A DNA stretch of 64,000 nt from Lethocerus indicus (taxonomy: Eukaryota > Arthropoda > Insecta > Hemiptera > Belostomatidae). The translations under genes were made by a program, and so were the position numbers. The notes beneath the pieces are model-generated. The model was not told where the DNA came from, ran no database searches, and worked only from the letters and a program-made list of their open reading frames with translations. Location: positions 17,774,604-17,838,603 of the forward strand of contig JACDQD010000011.1 in NCBI GenBank assembly GCA_019843655.1, written 5' to 3'. Shown piece by piece: positions 24,186 through 35,802 of this stretch (positions are counted from its first letter, which is position 1; each line of letters opens with the position of its first letter).

Positions 24186-24252
24186 CGGTTGGCCGTTTAC
24201 ATACGTTTAGATCGACCCAAGTGGCCAATTCCAAGAGGTAGGCGGCCAACCG
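24186..24252. repeat. Inverted repeat
   Basis: CGGTTGGCCG (24186-24195) is the exact complement of CGGCCAACCG (24243-24252), with 47 nt between the arms. No associated gene. Confidence 0.7.
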
Positions 24253-24421
24253 ACTGATTATCATATTTTCCGTACGCTATCTTATCTCGCGTCTGGGAAT
24301 AGGAGCGCTCTGAATGCCAAACCCGACCGGCTTTAGTAATGTCCGCAGTTTCAAACTCGCCGTATCGGATCTCCGATTTATGGGGCCCAGTCCTGGTGGA
24401 TGAGGGACAGTATGTACATGG

Positions 24422-24425
<4 letters not shown>

Positions 24426-24468
<43 letters not shown>
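24426..24468. repeat. (TA)n microsatellite
   Basis: 43 bp of pure TA repeat. The open frames reading IYIYIYIY across it are artefacts of the repeat. Confidence 0.97.
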
Positions 24469-24474
<6 letters not shown>

Positions 24475-25874
24475 TGTATGGACGGGCCCATTTTGGGTTC
24501 CAGGGAGGAAGTTTATGGCCGGCGATCGTAAAACCTATCGACTGAACAGAAATTTCTAGTCCTTTCCCTTGTCACCGTTCAGAGAGAGGAGAAAGTACAA
24601 TTCCGTACCAACTTTATATTCTATATTATCGCCCATATTTTAGTTAGGCGCGGGTGCTACAGGAGGTGTACACGTACACTGTGTTAAAAATTGTATTTTG
24701 ATTGTTACGATTAGTTATAGTGATTTTTTTTGGGGATTTTTCATGTGTTGCTTGCAGTTCCCAGTGACTGGTTTTCCGTAGAATTTACTTCTAAATTTTA
24801 TTATAATTTGTTCGTTGTTTCGAGCTTATAAAATTATTTATTAAAACTATATCTAATTTTTAAAAATTTGTTTTAAATTTAAAAATATGGTATTTGAAAA
24901 AATATTTGAACTTTCTTCAAATCAGACAGTGAACTTTGGAGGCTCGTTTTCGTTCGAAATATTAAGAAATGTGATAAAGATAATTAACTTATTCTCAACA
25001 GTTTTTTAAAACTCTCAGTACTTTCAATCGCGAATTCTGTCTGCTTAATGGTGTGCTTCGTTGCATTATATCGTTGCTTACACGATTCTCTACTGGTACT
25101 ACTGAAATTTGAATTCGATATCCTCCGTTCAACTCACCCCTATCCCCTTCTGTCCTCTGTTTCTCATCTCGTCTTTAATTAAACGAATTCTAATCGTCGT
25201 TTTCCGTCCGCCTTTTACCGCCGCCCCCTTTTAATTAAAAAGTAACACCTTTTACATTTCCGTGTTGGGGATTGTTCAATTTTTGTTATGCTTTATGAAA
25301 TCTATCAAAAGACAGGGGTGCTCTATTGAATCTAACCGGGCGTAGGGGTTGACCTATTTCACTTAATTGGTCCCTTCGGGGATTTCTTTTTATTCCCTAT
25401 ATCTGCAGACATGATTCCATCAGTCGCCAGTACTATTGCGTTGGTAACTCAGGTAGGCCTGGTGAAATACAGTTGTTATCGTTTGTATCATTTAAGGATA
25501 AGTGCGAACGCGTTTTATAATAGCAGTTTTGCGTCTTCCGTCTCAACTCGCTTGGCCGGTTTTGATTTCTCCCAATCGTCAGTAGGATTTCGGCAGTGAG
25601 CTAATATATAATATAAATATATTCATACATACATACATAGATGAATCATCACACTTAAAATGCTTTGTTACCATTCATTTATTTCGTCCTAAGCTAGACT
25701 GGTATCGGTTTGTCCCATTTGGCAGTGTAAGAATATTTTGTGAGATTATATGTACATATGAAAAACATCACGATTATAATCTTCTGTGCCTCTTCATTTT
25801 AAAGCATACTTTAAGCAATGTATTGTGAGAAAACGGTTTGATAGGCAACCGGTAGGCTATGCTGACTCAATCAG
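24469..25874. other. Intergenic, nothing recognised
   Basis: AT-rich with frequent stops. A short CATA run occurs at 25624-25637 (CATACATACATACA). No gene or repeat-family copy seen. Confidence 0.5.
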
Positions 25875-25903
25875 CTACTGAGGACGGGAAGACTCCAAGA
25901 CTG
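25875..25903 (+). repeat. Diverged CTGA-N-GATGGC module copy
   Basis: CTGAGGACGGG (25878-25888) is followed by AAGACTCCAAGACTGG. It shares the upstream CAATCAGCTACTGAGGA arrangement with the copies at 17530 and 43604. The GCCGAAAC half is eroded. Confidence 0.35.
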
Positions 25904-26999
25904 GTGGTGGGGGATATTTCCAATGCTCGTGTACCTCAAACAGGTATTACATTAATTTTTAAGGCATTAGTCAACCGAATAAACTTTGTTTCTTTTATTA
26001 ATATCGGGCCGTCCAGTGCGTCGTCGCCGGTTTCCAACAGGTTTTCTTGTTTTGGTCCTGTTCTCGGCGCTTCTTCGCCTACACTTTTTGCTTCGGTTGA
26101 TTCTTTGTTCTTTTTGCAAGCTGTGTTAAAACAGAGCTTCTTTTTAAAGGGGTCGGGCTGTTAACAGCCACAATGGCAGTAATAAGGAGGCCGCTAATAG
26201 TTACACTCTTTTTGTCCCTTCACCCTCCAGCTGCTCGACCTCCGGCTGGCCGCCGGCTCAACGAATCGATTCCTCTCAACAGACACTATTCCCTGTCTAA
26301 CAACCGACTATTTGGATACTACTGCTTGCTAGTATCGAAACATGCTAGCAGTGTTGGCAATCGAATTCATTCTCGAATTTGAGATTTAGGACAGTGCTGT
26401 CATGGGTACATATCTCATACTGGTCCGTACTGTCGCCGTAAGCATCAATAAACAAGTATGCGATTCCTGTTAGGAGGCTCGCGTACGAGTGTTTGCAGTG
26501 CCATTACTGTTGCTGCGGTGATATTTCTGGTCGTATGAAATGGGGCCAAAACATACATAGGAAATAAACCAATCCTTTATCAACGTTATTCTTTAGCTCG
26601 AAATATTTATAAAGTCAACCGAACAGAAACACCATCGATGTAAAATTGCAGACAAATTTCGAAAACCTATCGAATACAGTGCAAGGTGTTCGATGCTTTA
26701 CAGCAAAGCTATGATTGTTACAGAATAAAATCAGTATAACTTAAGTTTTTGGGTTTTTATTAAGCATTTCCCATTGTTCCGAAAAATTTATTAATAACAA
26801 ATATCATGTCTATATTTAACGAAATGTAATTTGTGCAAATATTGATCTGGTCGGGTATCAGTGGTTATGGCAGTTATTTATTCTTATCTAAATTTTCTTT
26901 CTGATTGAAAATATTTCAATACGACAACTTGGCTTCCAGATTTATCCAACAACTGCGTAGTTTCACCTACAATCAAATTTCTATGAACAAATAACGCGC
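25904..26999. other. Intergenic, no gene recognised
   Basis: Two plus frames (25859-26164, 26173-26382) encode hydrophobic, serine-rich peptides with no family signature. Nothing else recognised. Confidence 0.45.
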
Positions 27000-27475
27000 G
27001 AGGTGATAAATCTAGAACATTTTCCGGTATTAAATCCTGTCGGGGTTTTAATCGTCACTCTTTTTCCCCCAAGATTTTGTTTTTCTTCTTTTAATTTAAA
27101 ATCAGGTGGCGGGGGCTGGCAATCAAGTTGGTGGCAAATATTGCCGCGGTCGGCCGTCGGCATTAATCTAGCGGGGGCGGCGGCAAGGAGCGCTACCGGG
27201 CCGGGAAGGGGGAATAAAAAAAAGAAATTCGCCGTAGAAATGAGAAGTGGTGGAAAAATTTTGGTTAGTTGCGGGGCCGACTTTAACACCTCCGCCCCCC
27301 GCGGAAAAGTGGATGAAAATTGAATTGGGCTCGGAGGAAGAGCGGGCCCTCTAATGGGACGCCGCTTCAATTTATTTTACCAAGAAGTTCAAATGACACC
27401 GCCCAAGGGATTAATAAAAATAAAATCTGGCGTCCCCATTCGGCCTGTCTTCGGGGCCACGTGCGAATGGGGCCT
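27000..27475. promoter_or_regulatory. GC-rich island, possible regulatory element
   Basis: This compact GC- and CpG-rich block stands out from AT-rich flanks. It is open on both strands (27003-27323 plus, 26981-27370 minus), a usual consequence of GC richness, and neither peptide has a domain. It contains CACGTG (about 27459-27464), ATTAATCTAG, CAATTTATTTTACC and other homeodomain-like AT cores between GC-rich segments. This suits a conserved non-coding or promoter element, but conservation cannot be seen from one sequence. Confidence 0.25.
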
Positions 27476-28344
27476 CAGACGAAAGCCTAGCACACGACAA
27501 GCAGAATAGAAACAAATCTAGACATAAATGAAGGCTTAAAAATCGATTATTTAACTGTAGTTTTCATAAAAGAATAGAACAACCCGAGAATTGAACATGC
27601 CACCTACGGTTTTACACATTTTACTTGTCGGATGGATTGGAGGCGGAAAGTCTCGCGAGTGCGGGTCCGTTCCAAGACCTCGGGGACGACTTTTTGTTGT
27701 CGGAGACGGAATCTGGCGGTTTTATTGAAAGATATAAAAGATTTTTACGATCCAACACAGCGCAAGGTTAATATCGACAGCTTAACCGAGTATCGTAAAA
27801 ATATTATTTTCGACGGCTTCCAAATCTCTTTCCCAGTTACGAAAACATAATCCTACCGTCGATAATAATGCGGGAGACCATTAATATCTGTATATAATAA
27901 GTGGATTCGTTAACAGTCGCCAATTCACTAAGAAATGGGGATAAACATATTTATCGGCATAACCCTCCGCTATATTTATACAATTACCCCAACTCTTTAT
28001 TAGTTTTTATTTCTTCGTGGCACTAAGTCCGAGCCAGTTTTGATTTACTAGTTGTGAAACTGTGACATTGTCTCTACAAGAAGTATATAAAGAGGTTCTA
28101 TCGAAATTTCGACCAGAAAGTTTCTGTATCACCTTTTTCGGCATAATTGTTTTAAATTAATGACAACGTTATTATTTATAGATAGCGTGTTCTCGTACCG
28201 GAAAAATCACAGGAAATTGAACCTTTCGCGTCCCAAAAGATCAGTAGGATACAGACCCGCCTAAATGCCCTAACAACACTAAAAAATTTTTAAAAAAGTG
28301 CTATGAATATTTAAAGAAGAAATAAAGAATTTCTCACATCGCTT
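27476..28344. other. Intergenic, no gene recognised
   Basis: The stretch has a 72-codon plus frame (27632-27850) without motifs. TATATAAAG at 28085-28093 is TATA-like but no exon follows. Confidence 0.45.
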
Positions 28345-28440
28345 GGGGTCCGGCATAGTTCACTGGTTAAAGCAAAATTATCCATGGTTCGAATCCGGGT
28401 GGTGGACCGGATTTTATACCAAACACAAATTTACAACTAA
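28345..28440 (+). repeat. tRNA-derived SINE-like copy (best-preserved head)
   Basis: It contains an RNA polymerase III A box TAGTTCACTGG (28356-28366, fits TRGYNNANNGG) and a perfect B box GGTTCGAATCC (28386-28396). The boxes are only 19 nt apart, too close for a tRNA with an anticodon arm, so it is not a tRNA gene. The sequence after the B box, GGGTGGTGGACCGGATTTTA, recurs in diverged form after the B box at 34941, 55624 and 59632. That shared non-tRNA body marks a SINE-like family. GGTCC/GGACC acceptor-like complementarity is also visible. Confidence 0.55.
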
Positions 28441-28441
28441 A

Positions 28442-28795
28442 TTAAAGTGGAACACGGTCATTGTGACTGATCCAAATTGTCAACAATATTGCACCTAACA
28501 TTAATCTGGAAGTGGTGGATGGCGCAAAAGTGACGATATATCCGGCTGCCTTCAGGTGGGCCACTAAAAATAAATAACACGGGCCATACAATACGTTAAT
28601 GTATATTAACCGCAAATGTACATCCGTATATCTGGTGTAGTTCATCTTTAAAAAATATGCTGCACTGTATCTCCATTGCCCCCGGGTCGCGTGCAGCATC
28701 CAACACCGAGACAGATATATCATTTTAAATGGTTGCCACTGCCTTCCTAATCTAACGGTAACAGAATATGCCACTCCATATATTACTGCTCCCAA
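28442..28795 (-). pseudogene. Possible LINE reverse-transcriptase C-terminal fragment
   Basis: This 117-codon minus frame contains AVIYGVAYSVTVRLGRQWQ, then a basic segment (CWMLHATRG) and YSAAYFLKMNYTRYTDVHL. The order recalls the region after the RT palm in R1/Jockey-like LINEs, where a ...YGA..W... motif precedes a LLR.TR..RT.S..AL..L.G..PLDL block. Similarity is weak and no catalytic YADD box is present. The frame starts with TTG. It abuts the SINE-like copy at 28345-28440 on the other strand. It may equally be a chance open frame. Confidence 0.18.
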
Positions 28796-29723
28796 CCATG
28801 CAGTAACTCACCCATAAATATACGCGTAAATAAATACTAACTACGTTATGTGAGAGCCCCTCTCGTAATTAGTTCGATTTGGCTCTTGTTGGTTTTACTC
28901 TTGTAAATTGTTGTAGCGCCTAATGATTGGAACCTTTATTGCTAGACGGCGTTAACGTACCTGGGTCCATTTAAGAAGAAACCATTTATTGCATTTATTC
29001 CGGTGAACCCGGAATCATGATCACAAATGATTCCAGTTTTTCGTTTTTCTCCATAACTGCGAGTATTGAGCCACTGGCTAAATTGGGCAACGAAAGCTAA
29101 GCATATAATATAAAGCAATAGGCTATAACTTCGGTTTTTGGAATTTTAATGTTCAGAGTGCTTATGGGGTGGCAGAAAGGCCGGCAAAATGCATTCTCCT
29201 GCCCGAGGCCAGAAAACTTATTGCGACCCAATTTCCGGAATCAATAAAGTTTTCAGCGCCTTTCTGAATTCGCCGGACCCCAATTGAATATCCCCCCCTC
29301 ACAAGGCGGGGATATTTCGGGAAAACATTCAAATTTGCTAAAACGAGACTTTATGGGAGGAGGCCCGAGAAAAGGGAAGATGGGCCCGAAAGATTAACAT
29401 TTTCCCGATTCTCTGCAAGGTGAAAACAGACGACTGACGTCATAACTTTATGCTAGAATTCGGCTTTATATTTTCTACAGTAATAAAGTACTACGCTGTT
29501 TACAATTTCTGAAACTTATTGGCGAACTTTAATAAGTTCTCTATATTCCTGACGGTTTTCTAGTGACGACGGTGAGAAACTGTAACGCCGGGCCTAACCT
29601 AGGAGCAAACAGGAGTGAAAACGCAAAATATCATGAATGGAGGATATGAAAATGATGCAGTTACAGGATGCTACATGGGAAGACTTATAGGCGCTATATA
29701 AACAGGGTTGAAAAAAAATACTG
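28796..29723. other. Intergenic; GC-richer block 29160-29420
   Basis: No gene was recognised. The block at 29160-29420 is repeat-poor with GC-rich segments and contains a perfect 9-bp hairpin: AATATCCCC (29287-29295) with GGGGATATT (29308-29316) around 12 nt. It might be a regulatory or conserved non-coding element. Confidence 0.35.
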
Positions 29724-29902
29724 GAAACGAAGAAAAGTATCCCTATTCGTCGGGAGATTTAAACAGTTAGATGAAGACAAGATAAAGAGGAATAAATCAG
29801 TTCAGAAGTAATGTTTAAGGATACAGTTGCCAGGCAGTATCGAGAGCGAAAGTACCACACGCGCCAACCAGAAGAGAGAATGAACGAAAAAAAGAACTAT
29901 CG
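29724..29902 (+). repeat. 280-bp repeat family, right-part copy
   Basis: The copy shares AAAGTATCCCTA, GAGGAATAAATCAGTTCAGA, CAGTTGCCAGGCAGTATCGA and GAGAGAATGAACGAAAAAAAG with the full copy at 61093-61374, in the same order and spacing. The left third, present in five other copies, is missing or unrecognisable. Confidence 0.65.
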
Positions 29903-30529
29903 TTTTAACTGTGTGGTTGCTTTACTTTGTACCTCCGATTTTTTTTAATTTTCAAGGGGCTAGACTGTTCCTCCCGGACATAATTAATACGACACTAAGA
30001 AAAAAATAATTGTAAATTCCGCCACAACTAAGTATAATCCTGGTATTAAGGGCCATGACTCAGGGCCCAGGGTGTAGGCGAGCTTGGGCCACTGGTCTCA
30101 GGGATGATTAACAGTGTAATGAAGTTGGTTTATAATCAGGGGGCGAGACTTAACTACTGTTGGTTAATTGGGCTAAGTAACTGAGACCCAGCCGGTGGAT
30201 AAACTTTATGCCTAGGCAATGCTCCGCTACAATTTGAACTATTATATCCCGGAGTCTATTTGTGGCTCCAACTAGGCAACACTAATATGCATATCAGTGT
30301 TACGGTGAATTGGCAAAATTATAGACTTTCCTTTAAGCCATGTGGGTAGCGTTTACCCATAAAATATGTAAATATACATACGTATTTACGTATTACTGTA
30401 CCCACGTTATCAGTAGAATTTTTGCATTTTTGTTATAGGATCTTAGGTGTCAGTTTAATTTGTCCACCAGAAAAAATCGATTTCATTTCATAATAATTGA
30501 ATCATGTATGTAATGTGATCTAGAAATAG

Positions 30530-30532
<3 letters not shown>

Positions 30533-30575
<43 letters not shown>
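30533..30575. repeat. (TA)n microsatellite
   Basis: 43 bp of pure TA repeat. Confidence 0.97.
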
Positions 30576-30578
<3 letters not shown>

Positions 30579-32366
30579 TGTTTGTGTATTATGTGACACT
30601 ATACGTCACTCACGGTTCACTAGCATGCAGGTAGAAGGTTGCCAAGAAGGTTGGTTATATGCGACGTTTATTATCTCGCGGGGCTTTTAACGGTCCCGCC
30701 CGTGCCCAAACACAGTTTAGGGGGGAGACGAAGGCGAAACGCTCACAACGTTTCGTCTGCATAAACTGAAATTTCTAAGATATTCGGCCTAAATATATTT
30801 GGGTCAGTCTACCTAAAAATAACGGGCCAAGGACTCATAGTTTTGCACTTCATTCGATGTGAACATATTGCACATATAAAGCAAGCAGTAGGGGAATTAT
30901 TACCATGTGTTTGGAATACACACCGTGGCTCACCCCCTCCAGTATCATCCCGACATATAGGGGGTGATATTACGCTGAACCAATAACCAACTAGCGACCG
31001 CTAATAAGCAACAGGCTTTCTCTCATCACTCAAGCAACGAACAGTATTCTGAGAGTCATCTGATGCGGTCTTAATGCATCTAAGACATCTAAGAAGTTGA
31101 ATAAGGCGCAAAAGCGAATATTAAAATTAAATCGCGATGCAAGTAATTATACCACCGAGCACATTCATGATCTGTTATTGGAGGAGCCCAAATAATTTTG
31201 AAACCCTAATTTAAACGATATCATTAGGTAAGTCCTGAAGCTAGATTGATAACACCGAGGTGTTACTTTTAACTTTCCGTTCGTATTTCTGCACATGTTA
31301 TATGCAATGCTAGATAGTCCGACATATCCTTTTGTCCATGCACCACACAATCCTTCATAAACGTAAATTGCAAGTTTATTATGCAATAAAAAAGTTAAAA
31401 AGAACCGTAACTGCGGTAAAAGTGTTGACCGGAGTGTGGAGAGGAGTGCTCCCTCCGTAGCGACAGCTGATGTTCCTAATCCCCCTAAACGAGTAACCTA
31501 AATTCAACCGCAACAATGTAACAATTGTAACAACATAAGATGCAATAAAACACCATGTAGAATCCTCTTGTCGGGCTTAACTCTTGTCCTAGGGGCTTTC
31601 ACTCGAGGCGAACCGGCTTTAGTTTGTCTTTGGGCGGTGCCAGCCTAAATGCGTCACGTCGGCAGAAAAAAAGAAAATGAAAAAGATAAAAATGACGAAA
31701 ACAGAAGCGGTGATGTACGAGTTTCGCAGGAATAAAGTTTTAATCTGGGCCGCCCACCGAGTGCGTCGACACTGCTGGCAGCTAATGCATCAACTCAGCC
31801 CTGTATAATTCATCCCTCTCACTATATATGCTACAACTATTTTGCGTACAAAAAACCTAACCTAACCTTCGCCACGGATGAAAGTTGGCAAAAAATTGTA
31901 TATGTTTCATTTTGTTTTCAGTTGTACACAACACTAGACAAACTATTACGCGCACTCGGTAAACTGGCCGTAGTGTGATATCAGTTAATGTAAACACAGA
32001 CCGGTGGATAAATAGATAAGCCTCCGATTTCTATACAATGTATACATTATGTTTTGTAGAAAAAGGAACAAATAAGGGTCCTACCAGTGTACTAGTTTAC
32101 ATTATGAGCACAAAATTTGAAACTTTATAAATAAAAAAACAATAACATGACGACATTACTCATTCATATGTATTCAAGGGTATTTACAGTAATCCAGCAG
32201 CTTGGATGTTCTTGTATGCTCTTAGTTGTAGCATCGTTCTGGTTTAGAATAAAATAATTTTCTGCTCTATGAATGTCGACAAAATAGTTTTCTTTCAACG
32301 AACTAATGTTTCAACAAATGTTTAGTTATTTATATCAATAACTCTTGAACCTTGGAAAAGAACCTT

Positions 32367-32388
32367 GGTGATGGCGAACTGCCGAAAC
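32367..32388 (+). repeat. CTGA-N-GATGGC module core copy
   Basis: The core reads GGTGATGGCGAACTGCCG then AAAC. GGC and GCC can pair around GAACT, and the GAAAC end is kept. The downstream hairpin is not recognisable. Confidence 0.45.
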
Positions 32389-33637
32389 CGTACTGGTGAA
32401 AGACAAAACTATGAAAGGAACTATGGTATATTACATTTCCCAAAGATGTGTTATTGTTTTTAAGATGTGTTAAGTTTTTGTTAATACTCATCAATGCTCA
32501 GAGAGTGGGGCTGAAATGTTGGACGCCACTTGAAAGTTGAAAGGAAAAAACTTAAGACCGGAAATAGTACAGGAAAAGCATATCTCGATATCGGTTCACG
32601 TTTTGTTTGGAACCATCACGTGAGAATCTCCACTAGTTTTAGCCAGTAGTCGAGTGAAGTCAAAAGAAAGAGTGAAAGAAAGAAAGGGGGCGGCTAACAC
32701 GGTGCTTCAAGCCATCTGCTATCTACAGCCCCGTCCATCCGCCATCCTTACCCACATCTGAAGGATCGTGTTTTTCTCTCCTCGTCCACGGACTGAATTC
32801 CTTCATGTTCTTCTTTTGTACGCCCTTAACGAAGAGTGGGTAAAGGAAACGTTTCTCTCCTCTGTTAAATTGTGGATTGACTAATAATGGAAGAGGAAAA
32901 GGAAAATCGTTCAAAATGAGAACGGAAATTCTCAACTTCTAATGAAGTACCACTGATGATCCAGCGGTGAATGTACAGAAGGGCCCAATAAAGTGTAGAC
33001 ACAATTGAAATTGTACAGCAATACCAAAGTACCTATTCATGCCCGGAAAAACCCCTCATGCGAAGTCAAGTAAGTATTACAGAATTAGATGCGGTGTTTG
33101 TGTGAGTCGTCCATAAAATAATTTTATGGAGATATTTCAGCACCGCCGCACCTCTTGTGGCAACAATGATTATAAACGTTGGGGAGTAACGTGTACTGCG
33201 TTGTAGTGAATATATTTAATTTACAATTACCAAGATATTCGGTTTTAAGAACGTATTTGTAGCTCGTTAGAACGCCAACCGACGTTGGCTGCAGGACTGT
33301 CAGTGTGGAGAAGCGAGCACATGTACACGTACTAATATGGCGCCATTTGCCGGGGGCTTCCCATTTTGTCGGGGCGGCGGAGACTTCATTTGAGGGAAAT
33401 GGCCCGGAAAAAGCACCCCCAACCCCGGCATGACCCCGGCACAACCCCTGCGACTATGACGGAGAAAAATCATATCTCCCATAGCCAGCCCCCCATTCGG
33501 GTCCACACACCCACAGCATTCACAATGATCACCCCTTATTACTATTCGTGTGTACGGTCCGTTATTAGAAAATGTTCTACTCGCAAGCGGTGTAACAAAT
33601 TACTTTTTCTGGATTCAGGGCGGCAAAAATTTCCTGG

Positions 33638-33664
33638 GATCGCAAATAGCCGAGCGGTTTAAAA
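33638..33664 (+). repeat. tRNA A-box-like fragment
   Basis: ATAGCCGAGCGGTTTA matches the D-arm/A-box of leucine or serine tRNAs. No B box follows within 100 bp, so it is not a tRNA gene. It may be a truncated tRNA-derived repeat head. Confidence 0.25.
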
Positions 33665-33749
33665 AATATGAACTATTATTGTAACTAATACTGAGTCGAT
33701 AATTTCAAATATAAACATAGCGAAAAAATGTGTTTAAGATATAATGAAA

Positions 33750-34076
33750 TTAGACTGATAAGTGGTAACTTTTTCTAGCTTTTTCCATTTTAGCGAACTC
33801 CAAATATTCTTTTGCCGATACAAAATGCTTTTCCGGGGCGTTTTGCTTTGACCTCCGGTTGAAAATTACATTACGATAAAGCCATAAAAAAAATCTGGGA
33901 CCTGGACAATACTGAAATATACCGAACCCACTGAAAAGGATTCGGCACATTTCCATTGCACCCCCTCCGAGAGGGATATTCAATTGTAACACAACTTCTC
34001 TTTCTCCGACAACCCTGTGAGTAATAAAACACATTGTCACAACTTTCCAAAAATACCGAAACCAATGACACGGCAA
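33750..34076 (-). other. Unassigned 108-codon frame
   Basis: This minus frame encodes a hydrophobic, aromatic-rich N-terminal half and a basic C-terminal tail (SAKEYLEFAKMEKARKS). It overlaps a second minus frame (33871-34071). I recognise no domain, no splice context and no promoter. It is probably not coding. Confidence 0.15.
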
Positions 34077-34150
34077 ATCTTATCCAATTAAAATGCTATT
34101 TATCAACAACGTACGACTACTCCAAAGGTAAACCAAATTACCTACTAATT

Positions 34151-34212
34151 ATGCTAGAGCTGGTTAGCGCAATTTTCGTAATAGCTTGCTGATTTAGAGG
34201 GTTCCAATCGTG
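34151..34212 (+). repeat. Diverged tRNA-derived SINE-like head
   Basis: An A-box-like CTAGAGCTGGTTAGCGC is followed about 35 nt later by a B-box-like GGTTCCAATCGTG. Both boxes are imperfect and the acceptor ends do not pair. Confidence 0.35.
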
Positions 34213-34282
34213 ATCAATTTAAACCCGTAATTGAGTAATTTACCTTCGGAATTACCAATCATTTACCCGGAATTGGGCGTGG

Positions 34283-34395
34283 CTCAGACAATCCGGAGAA
34301 GGAGGAGTTTTTTACCCAGTGATCTACTATCCCCGGACAAACGAATTAAGGCGGTCCCACTGCAAGGTTCCTCCCACCCTGACGAAGATTCACTG
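34283..34395 (+). repeat. 280-bp repeat family, left-part copy
   Basis: The copy aligns with 61093-61205: GACAATCCGGAGAAGGAGGA, then GTTTTTTACCCAGTGATC, TACTATCCCCGGACAAACG, AATTAAGG and TGCAAGGTTCCTCCCACC. The right part (AAGTATCCC onward) is not present. Confidence 0.6.
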
Positions 34396-34904
34396 GCAGG
34401 AACCAACGGAAAAATTAACTCAAATATTAACATTTTTAGAAGATGTTCACGGAATAAAATGCAATAGTTACGTTATTGTTCTGCTGTCGAACCTACTGCC
34501 CTGTATAGTCGCTGAACTGTACTCCCCGTTAATTATCCTCCTATTTCTCAGCATTCATAATTTCGCAAAAGACAAAGAACCTGAAAGCCGATTCTCTTAA
34601 ACGGCTCTGAATCCTTACCTCGTCTTAACTTTATTATCTGTTTTCCTGTTGCCGGATCTGTTTTTGAAAATGAGCCCTACTAAAACTGAAGACTCGTTCA
34701 TCCAATTTCCCCCTCACCTCAGCCCGCCATTGTCTCGAACCCCGGCGGACAGAGCTTTTGTAATTCGTCCTGAGATGTCGATCGATTAAAAGTTCGTATT
34801 TCCGCCTTTTGTGCTTGAGGGAATAAAAAATAATTCCGATTATTTCGAAGTATTATCCGATAGACGAATCGATTATGAAAGCCGGGTCCTGTACACCGGG
34901 GATG
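34396..34904. other. Intergenic, no gene recognised
   Basis: A 93-codon frame (34319-34600) runs out of the repeat copy and ends in a hydrophobic stretch; it has no domain. Nothing else recognised. Confidence 0.45.
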
Positions 34905-34965
34905 ACCACTAGATTAATCCAAAACAAAGGATTCGATTCTTGGTAGCGGACGGAATTTATGAAGT
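34905..34965 (+). repeat. SINE-like copy, B box and body
   Basis: The B-box-like GGATTCGATTCTTGG (34929-34943) is followed by TAGCGGACGGAATTTATG, matching the post-B-box body of the copies at 28345 and 59590. No A box is recognisable. Confidence 0.4.
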
Positions 34966-34988
34966 ATGCAATATTAATATCGGCTAAT

Positions 34989-35018
34989 TTAAGGTATTCG
35001 TTTGTCGGAATACCTTAA
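34989..35018. repeat. Perfect 11-bp inverted repeat
   Basis: TTAAGGTATTC (34989-34999) and GAATACCTTAA (35008-35018) are exact complements with an 8-nt loop. Weaker complementarity continues outward (AATATC before, GATATT after). It lies directly after the SINE-like copy at 34905-34965. Confidence 0.85.
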
Positions 35019-35727
35019 GGATGGCTTTGATATTAGTATGTAATAAAGTAATAAGTAAATAATGATCATAGTCAATTTCCTTGGTATAACGTCCCATATG
35101 AAAGAACTTATCAATATTGCTTATGTATTGACCTATCGCCGTATCGATCCTCAGTCTAATGAAATAGTCAATTCTCTAAATATTTGAACTTAATATAGCG
35201 GACTGTAAAATAATTTAGTTTTCCCCTTTTACGTTTTCCAATCCGGTCCCTGGGTTGGAGAATTGTTTATCAAGAGGCGCAACGCCGGACAGGGTAAACA
35301 GAACGTCACAAAACCTACAAGATAAAAAACGGTAATGAAACTTCTCCCGGTTGATTCTAATCCGGAGTTTGGCTCAGAGCCACGTGGGTTAATCCCCACA
35401 CACCCCCCCTCCTATAATATCCTCCGCCACCCTTAAACGGTACCCCTCCGTGTCCTCCTAATCCCGCCAGCGAAATTCAGCGAATTCCCTATTCGCGTCA
35501 GATGATTCCCCTTCATCTGTTCATACACACGGTTCGGTCAGTGCCCGATAACCAGACCGGTATTTTGACAAACCGTGTCCATTCCGTTCAGTTGAATACA
35601 GCCGAAGACACAGAGCTACAGTGGCACTCGTCTAACAACACGCCTTAGTACATTAATGATACCGAAATTTGGTCCAATTTAAGACCGAATGGGGACAACT
35701 TTTCCTAGTTATTCTCGTGGAGGTGTG
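35019..35727. other. Intergenic, nothing recognised
   Basis: No gene or repeat-family copy was seen. A C-rich run lies at 35398-35412. Confidence 0.5.
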
Positions 35728-35802
35728 CGAAAACCTTAATCCACTTGCCCGGAGACAAGCGGATGGCTGGAAAAAACATTCCTGTGAATTGTCCGAGCTT
35801 TG
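35728..35802 (-). repeat. 280-bp repeat family, left-part copy
   Basis: The copy reads AAAACCTTAATCCACTTGCC, CGGAGACAAGCGGATGGC, TGGAAAAAACATTCCTGTG and AATTGTCCGAGCTTTGGG. Its reverse complement aligns with the start of the copies at 61093 and 63062. Confidence 0.65.

Larger units (their letters stand above)
29903..34150. other. Intergenic, no gene recognised
   Basis: Frames up to 106 codons (33124-33444 minus, 33366-33662 plus) overlap each other and lack motifs. A purine-rich run lies at 32658-32692. CCTAACCTAACC at 31856-31867 is a short TTAGG-like string. Nothing gene-like was found apart from the features listed separately. Confidence 0.45.

Noticed and set aside
24277..24545. IYIYIY-rich frames on both strands
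   Set aside because: Direct translation of the (TA)n microsatellite.
28345..28410. Possible tRNA gene
   Set aside because: A and B boxes are perfect but too close together; there is no anticodon arm. A SINE-like head fits better.
31856..31867. CCTAACCTAACC, telomere-like (TTAGG)n
   Set aside because: Only about two and a half units; too short to call an interstitial telomere or to fix the phylum.
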